The notes beneath the pieces are model-generated. The model was given only the letters and a program-made list of their open reading frames with translations. It was not told the DNA's origin and did no database searches. A DNA stretch of 45,961 nucleotides from Bryobacterales bacterium (lineage in GTDB: Bacteria; Acidobacteriota; Terriglobia; Bryobacterales; UBA6623): NCBI GenBank assembly GCA_028819575.1, contig JAPPLB010000171.1, forward strand, positions 1-45,961, in the 5' to 3' direction. The translations under genes and the position numbers were made by a program. How positions within the stretch are numbered: position 1 is the stretch's first letter; every line of letters starts with the position of its first letter. Shown in pieces: positions 45,909-45,961 of this stretch.

Positions 45909-45961
45909 CTATTCCTGCTGCTCGCGGTGGTCCCGCAGCTCGTCGAGGATCTCGCGCTCAT
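45909..45961 (-). CDS. 3' end of a leftward helical protein (partial)
   Basis: The minus strand reads EREILDELRDHREQQE before a stop at 45911-45909; the start lies beyond the window. A helical end converging on a tail chaperone mirrors the layout at 29670-29996, where a small membrane coiled-coil gene opposes the first chaperone. Confidence 0.45.
   Translation of the reverse strand, partial: EREILDELRDHREQQE

Noticed and set aside
1..45961. tRNA or rRNA genes and a diversity-generating retroelement
   Set aside because: No cloverleaf or rRNA sequence was recognised, and no reverse transcriptase or template/variable repeat pair was seen near the fibre genes.

Overview
The window is GC-rich, carries Shine-Dalgarno sites as well as many probable leaderless starts, and is dominated by one large Mu-type transposable prophage from a bacterium I cannot place with confidence (a proteobacterium-like Gram-negative is my best guess from the P2-type tail genes). 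The flanking DNA and the prophage share the same two families of short dispersed repeats, so the prophage has probably been resident for some time.

Layout. 1-5.4 kb is a host or accessory island: a two-helix membrane protein, a higBA-type toxin-antitoxin pair plus a second HigA-like protein, an IS630 remnant, a Fic enzyme, a mazF fragment, mazEF, and a DUF4145 protein coupled to the 3' end of a lost DNA methyltransferase. 5.4-12.3 kb is the early region: a LexA-like repressor with an operator cluster, a Cro-position protein, a membrane-protein moron, a MuA transposase with an extra N-terminal ParB-like domain, the MuB ATPase, a Gam-like protein, GemA and a Mor/C-type activator. 12.5-16.1 kb carries head genes (Mu I-type protease/scaffold, decoration-like protein, gpT-type capsid, gp36, a gpG remnant). 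16.15-18.1 kb is an opposed two-gene RloB plus AAA-ATPase (AbiL-like) defence cassette. 18.5-37.7 kb is a P2-type contractile tail: gp37, V, W, a DksA-like protein, J, I, fibres, sheath, tube, frameshifted chaperone, three tape-measure copies, U, X and D, with a hicBA cassette inside. 38.2-41.5 kb is a leftward terminase block in which TerL sits between two paralogous small subunits. 41.5-45.96 kb runs rightward: a split Mor-like gene, a glycine-rich fibre, a metzincin protease and the start of a second chaperone module. The Mu head with P2 tail combination recalls BcepMu-type phages. I found no portal (gp29) or gp30/F gene, and no endolysin.

Regulation ties the window together. The main phage units begin with the same module: an 18-bp palindrome (GACTGACATTTGTCAGTC type) abutting TTGGCA, 17-18 bp, then TAnnnT, and in most copies a start codon 6-7 bases downstream. 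This looks like a Mor/C-activated promoter that makes leaderless mRNA. One copy at 41.5 kb fires in both directions. Promoters with the same 5-7 base gap occur at higB, mazE, the Cro-position gene and the small membrane genes next to the tape-measure copies.

Two repeat families stand out. One is a 176-bp terminal-inverted-repeat element with TTAA/CTAG target duplications that splits the second activator gene and sits in frame in a tape-measure gene. The other is a degenerate heptamer repeat (TGATTCG / TGTTTCG / TGTCTCG) that fills most intergenic gaps. Coordinates of degraded pieces and repeat blocks are approximate; no database search was possible.
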